A stretch of DNA of 64,000 bases, taken from the NCBI RefSeq assembly GCF_018069565.1, contig NZ_JAGPNL010000008.1:333036-397035 (forward strand), in the 5' to 3' direction. The notes under the pieces were generated by a model. That model did not search any database. It was given only the letters and a program-made list of their open reading frames with translations, and was not told the DNA's origin. Positions 8,437 through 17,172 of this stretch are shown here, in pieces (within the stretch, counting starts at the first letter, position 1; every line of letters starts with the position of its first letter). The DNA is from Streptomyces tagetis. Lineage in GTDB: Bacteria; Actinomycetota; Actinomycetes; Streptomycetales; Streptomycetaceae. A program made the position numbers and the translations under genes.

Positions 8437-8624
8437 AGGATGCTGTTCAACCGTCAAGTTACGGATGAGTAGTAGAAAAGTGAAGTTACGCGTCGGTAAA
8501 AACTGTGGGCGACAGCCGACACCCGGCGCACCGCGAGTGATAACGGCTCACACCGGCCACCCGGAAGAACCTGAGGAACAGGTAGAGCCGGCGGAACCCG
8601 AAGAACCCACGCCCGGCGGGGAGT

Positions 8625-9629
8625 TCACGCCGCCAGGGTGCCCGGCATCACCGCACGCGGACCGAACTTCGCCCGCGCGCGGTCCGCGACCTCCTCCAGC
8701 CGGCGGACCTTCTCGTCCACGGGGTCGAAGGTGAGCTGGTGGGAGGCGCCCTCGGCGGGGGCGAGGCCCTCGGCGCGCAGCGACAGCGCGCGGACCCGGG
8801 CCCGCTGGAGGCCGAGCGCCTCGTACATGCCGTACGCGGTCCGCGTCAGCTCGGCGGAGTGCGCGGTCGGCTCCCGCAGGGTGCGGCGGCGGGTGGTGGC
8901 CGCGGGGCTCCCCCCGCCGGGGCCCGTGCGGGAGCGGGGCGGTTCGGCGTAGCGCACTGTGAGGGTGAGGGTGCGGCAGACCTGGCCCTGGGAGCGCAGC
9001 CGGGCGCCCAGTTCCCCGGCGGCCGAGAGCAGGGCGCGGCGGTGGCGGCCGGGGTCGAGTTCGTCGCGGGAGAAGGCGCGTTCGGCGGCCAGGGTGGAGG
9101 AGAGGCCGTCGGGGACGACCCGGCCCCGGTCGACGCCGTTGGCCTTCTCGTACAGGTCGCGGCCGGCCCGCGCGCCGACCAGGCGCTGGAGCGTGGACAG
9201 GGGGGCCGCGGCGACCCGGCCGAGGGTGCCGAGCCCGTACTCGTCCAGGGTGCGGGCGGTGGCGGCGCCGACGCCGGGCAGCGCGGCGACGGGCTTGCCG
9301 GCGAGGAACTCCCCCGCCGTGGGCCCGGTCACCGCGGGGGTCGTCCCCGGGCGGGCGTCCCGCAGCGCCATGCGGGCCAGCATCGGGCCGGGTCCGGCGC
9401 CGATCGCGCAGTCGACGCCGTACCGCGCGAGGGCGCGGACCCGGATGACCGCGGCGAGTTCCACCGCGTCGCGGCCGAAGTACCGTTCGGCGCCGCGCAG
9501 ATCGGCCAGCGCCCCGTCCGGGGGGAGGGCCTCGACGACCGGGGTGAACTCCTCCAGCAGGGCGAGCAGCCGGGGCAGGGCCGCCTCGTACGGAGGGGGC
9601 AGGTGGAAACGTACGCAGAGGACGGTCAT
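8625..9629 (-). CDS. ImuB-like Y-family DNA polymerase, probably non-catalytic
   Basis: A 334-residue Y-family protein whose ATG overlaps the dnaE2 stop in an ATGA tetramer (9626-9629), so it is translationally coupled. The helix-hairpin-helix/thumb (KPVAALPGVGAATARTLDEYGLGTLGRVA) and little-finger regions are recognisable. The usual catalytic acidic motifs are not: the N-terminus reads MTVLCVRFHLPP instead of DxDxF, and the SxDE motif is replaced by PPDGALADLRG. This pattern is typical of ImuB, an adaptor that brings DnaE2 (ImuC) to the beta clamp during mutagenic repair. I chose the ATG at the overlap over an upstream start at 9656. Confidence 0.8.
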   Translation of the reverse strand: MTVLCVRFHLPPPYEAALPRLLALLEEFTPVVEALPPDGALADLRGAERYFGRDAVELAAVIRVRALARYGVDCAIGAGPGPMLARMALRDARPGTTPAVTGPTAGEFLAGKPVAALPGVGAATARTLDEYGLGTLGRVAAAPLSTLQRLVGARAGRDLYEKANGVDRGRVVPDGLSSTLAAERAFSRDELDPGRHRRALLSAAGELGARLRSQGQVCRTLTLTVRYAEPPRSRTGPGGGSPAATTRRRTLREPTAHSAELTRTAYGMYEALGLQRARVRALSLRAEGLAPAEGASHQLTFDPVDEKVRRLEEVADRARAKFGPRAVMPGTLAA

Positions 9630-12600
9630 CCCGCGCTCCCCGGGCTCTGGTGCCACAACTTCCTTCCCACCGCGGTCCCTTCGCCCGCGGGGCGCAGATC
9701 GGCCCAGGGGTGCATCTCGTATCCGGTGGACAGGCGCAGCCGGCGCTCACCCGGGTCGGGGGCGGCGGAGCCGGCCGGCCGGGGCGGACCCTCGCCGCCG
9801 GAAGCCGGGGCGGCGGGGGCGGGGGCGGTGCCGGCCAGCCGGGCCGCGACGCCCTCCAGCCCCTCCTCGCGGCGGACGTCGAGCAGGTCGGCGAGGTTCC
9901 AGGCGGCGGCGCCGACCACGCTGAGGCTGCGCGGGCCGCGGCGCTGCACCACCCCGCGCACCAGCAGCAGCCAGGAGTGGAAGACGGTGTGGGCGCAGGC
10001 GTCGTGGGAGTCGTCGAAGAAGGCGAGGTCGACCAGGCCGGTGCCGTCGTCCAGGGTGGAGAAGATGACCCGCCGGCCGGAGCGGACCGGCGGCGTCTGG
10101 GTGGCCGCCTTGGCGCCCGCGACCAGGACCGTCTCCCCGTGCCGGGCCTCGCGCAGCCGCCGGGCCGGCACCACGCCCAGCTCGTCGAGGAAGGCCCGGT
10201 GGTCGTCCATCAGATGGCGCGAGGCGTCCATGGAGAGCACGCCCAGCTCGGCGCTGAGCCGCTCCTGCGGGGAGAGGTCGGGCAGCCCGGCCCCCGCGGT
10301 CCGCTTCCCCCCGGCCAGGGGCAACTGGTCGCCGCGCCCGCCCCGGGCGCCCCGGTGCAGTTCGGTCAGGTGCAGTTGCAGGTCACGGCGGTTGGCGCCG
10401 AACGCGTCCAGCGCGCCGACCTGGGCGAGCCGGCCGGCCAGCGGCCTGCTGGGCCGGGCCCGTTCCCAGAAGTCGAGCAGGGAGGCGTAGGGCCGGCCCT
10501 CGGCGATCCGGGCGGCCTCGGCCTCGGTGATGCCGTGCACGTCGGAGAGGGCGAGGCGCAGTCCCCAGACCCGGGACCCCCGTTGATCAGACACCAGTTC
10601 GATTGTGTGGGCGACGTCGGACCGGTTCACGTCCAGCGGCAGGATCGGCACCCCGCGCCGCCGCGCGTCCGCCAGCAGCAGCCGCTTGGGGTACATGCCG
10701 GGGTCGTGGGTGAGCAGCCCCGCGTAGAAGGCGGCCGGGTGGTGCGCCTTCAGCCAGGCCGACTGGTAGGTCGGGACGGCGAAGGCGACGGCGTGCGCCT
10801 TGCAGAAGCCGTACGACCCGAACGCCTCGATGATCTCCCAGGTCCGCCCGACGGTCTCCGCGTCGTACCCCCGGTCCCCCGCGCACCGGGCGAACCACAC
10901 CTTGATCCGCCCCTGCGACTCGGGGTCGGAGAGCCCGCGCCGCACCCGGTCCGCCTCGCCGCGTCCGCAGCCGGTCATGATGTCCACGATGTCGATGATC
11001 TGCTCGTGGAAGACGACCACCCCGTAGGTGCCCTCCAGCGGGCCCTTCAGGTCGGGGTGGGGGTAGCGCACCGGGGCCCGTCCGTGCCGGGCCTCGATGA
11101 ACGGGCGCACCATGTCGGCGGCGACCGGTCCGGGCCGGAAGAGGGAGATGTCGACGACCAGGTCGTGGAAGGTGGCCGGCTGGAGCCGCCCCACCAGGTC
11201 CCGCTGGCCCGGCGACTCGATCTGGAAGCAGCCGAGCGTCTCGGTGGAGCGGATGAGCCGGTACGTCTCCGGGTCGCCGTCCGGCACCGCGTCCAGGTCG
11301 ATCCCGGTGCCCGTCGCCCGCTCCACCTCGGCGACCGCGTGCGCCATCGCCGACTGCATCCGCACGCCGAGCACGTCCAGTTTGAGCAGCCCGAGGTCCT
11401 CGACGTCCTCCTTGTCGAACTGGGCCATCGGGAACCCCTCGCCGCTGGTCGGCACGACCGGGGTGCGGGAGAGCAGGGAGGCGTCGGAGAGGAGGACGCC
11501 GCAGGGGTGCATGGCGATCCCGCGCGGGAGGGCGTCGAGGGCCTCGACCAGCTCCCACAGCCTGCCGTACCGCTCCTTCTCCCCCGCCAGGTGCCGGAGT
11601 TCGGGCAGTTCCTCCAGGGCGGCGCGGGCGTCGCGGGCCCGGATGTGCGGGAAGGACTTGGCGATCCGGTCGATCTCGGCGGGGTCCATGGAGAGGGCGG
11701 CGCCGACGTCGCGGACCGCGTGGCGCACCCGGTACGTCTCCGGCATGGCGACCGTGGCGACCCGCTCGGTGCCGAACCGGGCGATGATCGCGCGGTAGAC
11801 CTCCAGGCGGCGCGCGGACTCCACGTCGATGTCGATGTCGGGCAGCACGACCCGCTCCCGGGACAGGAAGCGCTCCATCAGCAGCCCGTGCTCGACCGGG
11901 TCGGCGTGGGCGATGCCGAGGAGGTGGTTGACCAGCGAGCCCGCGCCCGAGCCGCGCGCGGCGACCCGGATGCCCATCTCCCGTACGTCGTCCACGACGC
12001 GGGCGACGGTCAGGAAGTAGGAGGCGAAGCCGTGGTGGGCGATGATGTCCAGCTCCTGGTGCATCCGCTCCCAGTACCGCCGGGCGCCGGGGGAACGGTC
12101 GTGGCCGCGCAGCACCATGCCCGCCGCGGCCCGGGAGGCCAGCGCCCGCTGGGCGGTGCGGCGGCCCGCGCCGACGAGGTGCGGCTCGGGGAAGTGGACG
12201 GCGCCCATGCCGAGGTCGTCCTCGGGGTCGACCAGGCACGCGGCGGCCGTCGCCCGCGTCTGCTCCAGGAGGCGGTGGGCGGCCTCGCGGCGGAAGCCGG
12301 CCGCCTCCACGATCCGCTCGGCGGCGTGCAGCATGGCGTCCGCGCCTTTGAGCCACGCCTCGCCGGAGTCCGGCTCCCCGAGGGCGCCGACCGGGACCAG
12401 CCGGCGGGCGGCGTCCAGGACGTCGGCGACCGGGCCCCGGCCGGGGTCGGCGTACCGGACGGCGTTGGCGAGCACGGGCCGTACGCCCTGTTCGGCGGCG
12501 AAGCCGAGGGTACGGGCGGCCAGCCGCAGCGAGCCGGGGCCGGTCCCGGCCCGGCCGTGCCAGACGGCCTCCAGACGCAGGGCGTCACCGTACGTCTCCC

Positions 12601-13147
12601 GCCAGGGGGCGAGGAGCCGCACCGCGCGGTCGGGGCGGCCGGCGGCGAGGGCGCGGCCCACGTCGGAGCCGGGGCCGAGCAGGACGGTCAGGCCGTCGGC
12701 GTGGTTGTCGGCCCAGGGCAGCAGCGGGGTGCCCGGGGAGGCGGCGCCGTCGGCGGGGACGGCGTGGGCGGCGGAGACCAGGCGGCACAGGTCGGCCCAG
12801 CCGCGGGCGCCGTCCCGGGCGAGGAAGGTCACCCGCGGGGCCGACTCGTCGACGAAGGCGCCGCCGCGCACCGGGGTGCGGCGCCGGTCGCGGCGTACGG
12901 AGGTGCCGGTGCGCCCGGGTCCGTCGCCGGGCGGCGCCACCGCCAGCTCGGCGCCGAACAGCGGGCGGACACCCGCCCGCGCGCACGCCTTGGCGAAGCG
13001 GACGGTGCCCGCGAGGGTGTCGCGGTCGGTGAGGGCGAGGGCGTCCATGCCCCGTTCGGCGGCGCGCTCGGCCAGCCGCTCCGGGTGGGACGCGCCGTAC
13101 CGCAGGGAGAACCCGGAGACGGTGTGCAGATGCGTGAAACCCGGCAC
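9626..13147 (-). CDS. dnaE2: Error-prone DNA polymerase III alpha subunit DnaE2
   Basis: A 1173-residue C-family polymerase used for translesion synthesis. The PHP domain begins at once (FTHLHTVSGFSLRYGA, then ALTDRDTLAG). The palm carries the catalytic aspartates in LPDIDIDVE; conserved HPCGVLLS, FQIESPGQRDLV and FGSYGFCKAHAVAFA follow, and an OB-fold region closes the protein (VLVAGAKAATQTPP, VIFSTLDDGTGLVDLAFF). I set the start at GTG 13147, which has GGGAGG 5 nt upstream. The open frame runs back to a TTG at 13198, but those codons overlap a LexA box and so are probably promoter. It is coupled to the ImuB-like gene downstream. No ImuA gene is adjacent. Confidence 0.93.
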   Translation of the reverse strand: MPGFTHLHTVSGFSLRYGASHPERLAERAAERGMDALALTDRDTLAGTVRFAKACARAGVRPLFGAELAVAPPGDGPGRTGTSVRRDRRRTPVRGGAFVDESAPRVTFLARDGARGWADLCRLVSAAHAVPADGAASPGTPLLPWADNHADGLTVLLGPGSDVGRALAAGRPDRAVRLLAPWRETYGDALRLEAVWHGRAGTGPGSLRLAARTLGFAAEQGVRPVLANAVRYADPGRGPVADVLDAARRLVPVGALGEPDSGEAWLKGADAMLHAAERIVEAAGFRREAAHRLLEQTRATAAACLVDPEDDLGMGAVHFPEPHLVGAGRRTAQRALASRAAAGMVLRGHDRSPGARRYWERMHQELDIIAHHGFASYFLTVARVVDDVREMGIRVAARGSGAGSLVNHLLGIAHADPVEHGLLMERFLSRERVVLPDIDIDVESARRLEVYRAIIARFGTERVATVAMPETYRVRHAVRDVGAALSMDPAEIDRIAKSFPHIRARDARAALEELPELRHLAGEKERYGRLWELVEALDALPRGIAMHPCGVLLSDASLLSRTPVVPTSGEGFPMAQFDKEDVEDLGLLKLDVLGVRMQSAMAHAVAEVERATGTGIDLDAVPDGDPETYRLIRSTETLGCFQIESPGQRDLVGRLQPATFHDLVVDISLFRPGPVAADMVRPFIEARHGRAPVRYPHPDLKGPLEGTYGVVVFHEQIIDIVDIMTGCGRGEADRVRRGLSDPESQGRIKVWFARCAGDRGYDAETVGRTWEIIEAFGSYGFCKAHAVAFAVPTYQSAWLKAHHPAAFYAGLLTHDPGMYPKRLLLADARRRGVPILPLDVNRSDVAHTIELVSDQRGSRVWGLRLALSDVHGITEAEAARIAEGRPYASLLDFWERARPSRPLAGRLAQVGALDAFGANRRDLQLHLTELHRGARGGRGDQLPLAGGKRTAGAGLPDLSPQERLSAELGVLSMDASRHLMDDHRAFLDELGVVPARRLREARHGETVLVAGAKAATQTPPVRSGRRVIFSTLDDGTGLVDLAFFDDSHDACAHTVFHSWLLLVRGVVQRRGPRSLSVVGAAAWNLADLLDVRREEGLEGVAARLAGTAPAPAAPASGGEGPPRPAGSAAPDPGERRLRLSTGYEMHPWADLRPAGEGTAVGRKLWHQSPGSAG

Positions 13148-13181
13148 ACGCACCTCCCGCACTCTCGTGAGCCGACGCCTT

Positions 13182-13197
13182 TCGAACGTCTGTTCCA
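13182..13197 (-). promoter_or_regulatory. LexA/SOS box of dnaE2
   Basis: The sequence tcgaacgtctgttcca contains GAAC-N4-GTTC (13184-13195), the Gram-positive/actinobacterial LexA operator core (consensus TCGAACNNNNGTTCGA). It is centred about 42 nt upstream of GTG 13147 and indicates DNA-damage induction of dnaE2 and the coupled ImuB-like gene. Direct sequence match; regulation is inferred. Confidence 0.85.
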
Positions 13198-13299
13198 ACT
13201 ACCCTCCCCACCATAAACCACTTCCTCGCATACGCGTGCGACACTCGTTCGGCCCCGGCCCACCTGCGGGAACATGCCCCGCCACAGAGCGTGGGGGGC

Positions 13300-14358
13300 A
13301 TGTCGCACACCATCGGTCCCGGGCACCGCTCCTTCCTCGGCGGGGTGAAGGACGCGGTCACCCCGCGCGCCACGCTGCTCGTCCTCGGCGTGGTCGCGCT
13401 CCAGCTCCTCTTCATCGCCTCCTACGTGGGGGCGCTGCACCACCCGAAGCCGAGGGACGTGCCCTTCGGGGTGGTCGCGCCGGCTTCCGCCGCCGAGCGG
13501 ACGGTGGCGCGGCTGGACGGGCTGCCCGGCTCCCCGCTGGACGCGCGCACGGTGGCCGACGAGGCGACCGCCCGGCGCCAGATCACCGACCGGAAGATCG
13601 ACGGCGCCCTGATCACCGACCCCGCCGGCCGCACCGACACCCTCCTGGTCGCCGGCGGTGGCGGCACCGTCCTCGCCACCACCCTGAAGGGCGTCGTCAC
13701 CGAGGCGGAGGCGTCCGAGGGCCGCACCGTGCGGACCGTCGACGTGGCCCCGGTCTCCCCCGACGACTTCAACGGGCTGTCGTCCTTCTACCTGGTCGTG
13801 GGCTGGTGCGTCGGCGGCTACCTGTGCGCCTCGATCCTGGCGATCAGCTCCGGCGCCCGGCCCTCCGACCCGGCCCGCGCGGCGATCCGGCTGATCGTGA
13901 TGGCCCTGGTGTCGGCGCTCGGCGGGCTCGGCGGCGCGCTGATCGTCGGGCCGGCCCTGGGCGCCCTGCCCGGTGGCGTGGCGGCGCTGTGGGGGCTCGG
14001 CACGCTGATCACCTTCGCCGTCGGGGCCGCCACGCTCGCGCTCCAGGGCGTCTTCGGGATCGTCGGCATCGGACTGGCGATCCTGCTCGTGGTGATCGCG
14101 GGCAACCCGAGCGCGGGCGGCGCCTTCCCGCTGCCGCTGCTGCCGCCCTTCTGGAAGGCGATCGGCCCGGCGCTGCCACCGGGCGCGGGCACCTGGTCGG
14201 CACGGTCGATCGCGTACTTCGACGGGAACGCCATGACCGACGCGCTGCTGGTGCTGGGGGCCTGGGCGCTCGGGGGGATCGTCGTCACGATGCTGGCGGC
14301 GGTGCTGCGCGGGCGGCGCGGACGGCGCGGGCGGAAGGCACCCCTCCCGGCGTTCTGA
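13300..14358 (+). CDS. Membrane protein of the DUF3533/ABC-2 permease-like type
   Basis: A 352-residue membrane protein. One N-terminal helix (LLVLGVVALQLLFIASYVGAL) is followed by a soluble extracytoplasmic region of about 120 residues (GVVAPASAAERTVARLD to DDFNGLSSFY), then about five more helices and an Arg-rich cytoplasmic tail. This layout is found in DUF3533 and YhgE/Pip-like ABC-2 export proteins. ATG 13300 is preferred; GTG 13291 is an alternative. Function is unknown. It is divergent from dnaE2. Confidence 0.65.
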   Translation: MSHTIGPGHRSFLGGVKDAVTPRATLLVLGVVALQLLFIASYVGALHHPKPRDVPFGVVAPASAAERTVARLDGLPGSPLDARTVADEATARRQITDRKIDGALITDPAGRTDTLLVAGGGGTVLATTLKGVVTEAEASEGRTVRTVDVAPVSPDDFNGLSSFYLVVGWCVGGYLCASILAISSGARPSDPARAAIRLIVMALVSALGGLGGALIVGPALGALPGGVAALWGLGTLITFAVGAATLALQGVFGIVGIGLAILLVVIAGNPSAGGAFPLPLLPPFWKAIGPALPPGAGTWSARSIAYFDGNAMTDALLVLGAWALGGIVVTMLAAVLRGRRGRRGRKAPLPAF

Positions 14359-14419
14359 CCGGCGGCCACCAGGCCCTTTCGGCTCCGTTCGGGTCCCTCG
14401 CCCTCGCACCCGTATCCCT

Positions 14420-14462
14420 GCCCCTCCCAGATCACCGCCCCTCCCAGATCCCCGCCCCTCCC
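14420..14462. repeat. Short 17-bp tandem repeat
   Basis: gcccctcccagatcacc (14420-14436) is followed by a near-identical copy (14437-14453) and a partial third. It is a C-rich intergenic repeat between two convergent genes. Confidence 0.6.
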
Positions 14463-14476
14463 GCCCCCGGACGGAC

Positions 14477-14512
14477 GGAAGTCCCGCCCCTCGCGCGCGA
14501 GGCGGGACTTCC
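14477..14512. terminator. Terminator between membrane protein and protease genes
   Basis: A perfect 12-bp stem (ggaagtcccgcc, 14477-14488, with 14501-14512) encloses a loop that can itself pair. It sits between convergent stops. Confidence 0.75.
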
Positions 14513-14533
14513 GGGGGGTGCGTGTGCCGCGGA

Positions 14534-15616
14534 TCAGCCGATCTGCGTGCCGGTGGCCGACAGGGCCTCCGTCACCGGCTGGAAGAAGGTCGTCCCGCCC
14601 GAGACGCAGTCACCGCTGCCGCCGGAGGTCAGACCGACCGCGCTGCTGCCCGAGAAGAGGGAGCCGCCGCTGTCGCCGGGCTCGGCACAGACGTTGGTCT
14701 GGATGAGCCCGTTGACGATGTCGCCGTTGCCGTAGTTCACGGTGGCGTCCAGACCGGTGACCGTGCCCGAGTGGACCTGCGTGGTGGAACCGCTGCGGGT
14801 CACCGACATGCCGACGGTGGCCTGGGCCGCGCCCGTGATGTTCTGGGCGGAGCCGTTGTAGAGGTTCACCTCGCTCGGGTGGGCCACGCCGGCCGTGTAC
14901 TTGACAAGGCCGTAGTCGTTGCCCGGGAAGCTGGAGGCCGCGTTGGTGCCGATCACGGTGCCGGACGAGTCCGACCAGCTCGAGATCGACTCGGTGCAGT
15001 GACCGGCGGTGAGGAAGTACGGCTCCCCGCCCTTGGTCACGTTGAAGCCGAGCGAGCAGCGCCCGCCGCCCCCGGTGATGGCGTCGCCGCCCGCGATGAA
15101 GGGCTTGTACTCCCCCTTCGTACGCTGGAGTTCGGCGGTGCCGCCGAGCCCGTCGACCACCTCGGTCAGCTTCGCCCAGTCGGCGTCGGAGACCGTGCGG
15201 TCGGCGGTGACGACGACCTTGTTGGCGGTGGGGTCGGTCACCCAGGAGGTGCCCGGGATGGCCGCGTCCCGCGTCAGGGCGGTGCGCGCGGTGCGCAGCT
15301 CGGCGAGGGAGTTCTCGACGATTCTGGCCTTGGCGCCCGCCGCCTCGACGGTCTGCGCGGCGGCCTCGTCGAGCACGTTGACCACGAGGGTCCCGGCCTG
15401 CGCGTCGTAGTACGTACCCGCCGCGTCGGCGCCGAGGTCGCCGGCGAGCGTGGAGGCGAGCTTTCCGGCCGCCGTGACCGACAGGGTCTCGGGCGCGGCG
15501 GTCGTCGCGGGCTCGCTGGCGTTCGCAGTCTGGAAGGTGACTCCCGCCGCGATCAGTGCGGTGATGCCCGCACCCACCGTGGCGACCCGTCGCCTGGATA
15601 TGCGTCGGTGCTTCAA
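14534..15616 (-). CDS. Streptogrisin-type serine protease (S1 family), long propeptide
   Basis: A 360-residue secreted preproprotease. The TTG start at 15616 is chosen because AGGAGG lies exactly 7 nt upstream and the signal peptide (KHRRISRRR, then a hydrophobic core) begins there. Residues 36-173 form the pro-region that chaperones folding. The mature enzyme should begin near Ile174 (IAGGDAITGGGGRCSLGFNV). The catalytic triad is His206 (TAGHC), Asp234 (GNDYG) and Ser316 (GDSGG), with paired Cys around each. It resembles streptogrisins A-E of Streptomyces griseus. The second protease gene lies upstream on the same strand, 479 bp away. Confidence 0.92.
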   Translation of the reverse strand: MKHRRISRRRVATVGAGITALIAAGVTFQTANASEPATTAAPETLSVTAAGKLASTLAGDLGADAAGTYYDAQAGTLVVNVLDEAAAQTVEAAGAKARIVENSLAELRTARTALTRDAAIPGTSWVTDPTANKVVVTADRTVSDADWAKLTEVVDGLGGTAELQRTKGEYKPFIAGGDAITGGGGRCSLGFNVTKGGEPYFLTAGHCTESISSWSDSSGTVIGTNAASSFPGNDYGLVKYTAGVAHPSEVNLYNGSAQNITGAAQATVGMSVTRSGSTTQVHSGTVTGLDATVNYGNGDIVNGLIQTNVCAEPGDSGGSLFSGSSAVGLTSGGSGDCVSGGTTFFQPVTEALSATGTQIG

Positions 15617-16095
15617 CTCGCGTCCTCCTGTGGGGGGTCGGCCCGGAGGATCGTGGGGTTCCCGCGGGCCGGAAGGCTGGTTGACGAGCCCAACTCTCCC
15701 GAACGGTGCAGGGGGCACACAAGACCGACTTCAGGACGTGCGCACGACAACTCCAGTGCGGGCACACCTCCTTCACGATTCATGTCCTCTCCAGGAGGAT
15801 TCGCGCAGCAAACGTCACGGCAAACGCCATGGCCGGGTGACGGATGGTCGGACGGTGACGTCGCGGCTGTCTCGATCTCCCCCTTGCGGACGGCCCGTCA
15901 TCCATGCGTCTACACGCGGTGCGAGGGGCCCCGCCCGGGGACGGAAGGGCCTCCGGGACGGGAGGGACCCGCCCCGGAGGCGGGACGCGGCGGCGGGCAG
16001 GGGAAAGCCCCCGCACGGTGGATGCGTGCGGGGGCTTGCCGTGCGCGGCCGGCCGCGCTCGGGGTGACGGGCCGTCCGGACCGGCCCGGGACGTC
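15617..16095. other. Intergenic region between the two protease genes
   Basis: 479 bp without a credible gene. It holds the Shine-Dalgarno (15624-15629) and presumably the promoter of the downstream protease, and the terminator of the upstream one (16005-16037). Several long open frames cross it on both strands but lack family resemblance. I see no convincing -35/-10 pair. Confidence 0.6.
16005..16037 (-). terminator. Terminator of the second protease gene
   Basis: A perfect 13-bp stem (aagcccccgcacg, 16005-16017, with 16025-16037) and 7-nt loop, about 60 bp beyond the stop at 16096. On the minus strand it is followed by a short T run. Confidence 0.75.
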
Positions 16096-17004
16096 TCAGT
16101 AGACGTTGACCCCGTAGGCGCTGAGCGCCTCGGTGACCGGCTGGAAGAAGGTGGTGCCGCCGGAGGAGCAGTTCCCGCTGCCGCCGGAGGTCAGGCCGTA
16201 CGCGAGGCCGTTGCTGCCGTAGAGGGGGCCGCCGGAGTCGCCGGGCTCGGCGCAGACGGTCGTCTGGATCAGACCGGAGACGATGTCGCCGCCGCCGTAG
16301 TTGACCGTGGCGTTCAGGGCGGTGACCCGGCCGCTGTGGGTGCCGGTGGTGGAACCGTCGCGGATGACCGTGGTGCCCACACTCGGCGTGGCCGCGCCGA
16401 CGATGTCCACACCGTTGGCGGTGCCCGGCTTGCTGACGGAGGTGTTGGTGTACCGGACGATGCCGTAGTCGTTGCCCGGGAAGCTGGAGCCGGCCGTCGT
16501 GCCGAGGACGGTGGTCTTGGCGGAGTTGGACCACCAGGTGCCGGCGCCGTCGGTGCAGTGACCGGCGGTCAGGAAGTACTCGGCGCCGCTGCTGCTGCGG
16601 ACGTTGAAGCCGAGGGAGCAGCGCCAACTGCTCGCGTAGATGGCGTCGCCGCCCTCGATCAGCTTGCTGAACTTGCCCGGGGTGCGCTTGATCGTGAGCG
16701 CGCCGGCGTTCGAGCCGGCCTGCTTCTTGATCTGCGCGATCTGGGCCTCGGTGACGGTGCTGTCGGCGGTGACGACGACACTGCCGGTCTCGCTGTCCAC
16801 GGCCCAGGCGGTGCCGGGGACGTCGGCCTTGAGCACCGAGGCGTCGACGCTCTTGAGCTGGGAGGCGCTGAAGGTGGCGGGGGCGTCGGTCGCGTTCGCG
16901 CTGGGGACCGCGAACGCCGCGGCGGCCACAAGGCCGGTGGAGACGGCGATCAGCCGGTTCCGTCTTGCGACGCCGCTGCGGGGGGTGGTGCGCTTGATCC
17001 TCAC
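16096..17004 (-). CDS. Streptogrisin A/B-type serine protease, short propeptide
   Basis: A 302-residue secreted preproprotease close to streptogrisins A/B: the signal region begins MRIKRTT, the propeptide spans roughly residues 39-115, and the mature protein should start at Ile116 (IEGGDAIYASSWRCSLGFNV). The triad is His149 (TAGHC), Asp179 (GNDYG) and Ser257 (GDSGG). GTG 17004 is chosen because GGAGGAA lies 6 nt upstream. It is paralogous to the neighbouring 360-residue protease but has a much shorter pro-region, so tandem duplication followed by divergence is likely. Role: extracellular protein degradation. Confidence 0.92.
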   Translation of the reverse strand: MRIKRTTPRSGVARRNRLIAVSTGLVAAAAFAVPSANATDAPATFSASQLKSVDASVLKADVPGTAWAVDSETGSVVVTADSTVTEAQIAQIKKQAGSNAGALTIKRTPGKFSKLIEGGDAIYASSWRCSLGFNVRSSSGAEYFLTAGHCTDGAGTWWSNSAKTTVLGTTAGSSFPGNDYGIVRYTNTSVSKPGTANGVDIVGAATPSVGTTVIRDGSTTGTHSGRVTALNATVNYGGGDIVSGLIQTTVCAEPGDSGGPLYGSNGLAYGLTSGGSGNCSSGGTTFFQPVTEALSAYGVNVY

Positions 17005-17172
17005 TTTACGTTCCTCCACGGGGGAAGTAGGGGGCCCTTGTTGTGGGGTGGGGCCCGTGAGGCGCAGCCAGGAGCCGAAGTGTCCGGGTTCCGAACACGC
17101 CATGCCCCTGACAAGCGCTGAGGGGGAGTATTCGGCCGAACGGCCGGTCGGCGCAAGGGTGCCTTTCGGCCG

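Noticed and set aside
8465..8734. 89-codon plus-strand ORF starting MSSRKVKLRVGKNC
   Set aside because: No ribosome site, overlaps the ImuB-like gene tail, and the start lies in the lipase promoter region.
9650..13216. 1188-codon plus-strand open frame opposite dnaE2
   Set aside because: Its translation is Gly/Arg/Val-rich with no domain; it is the mirror of a GC-rich gene on the other strand, where DnaE2 is unmistakable.
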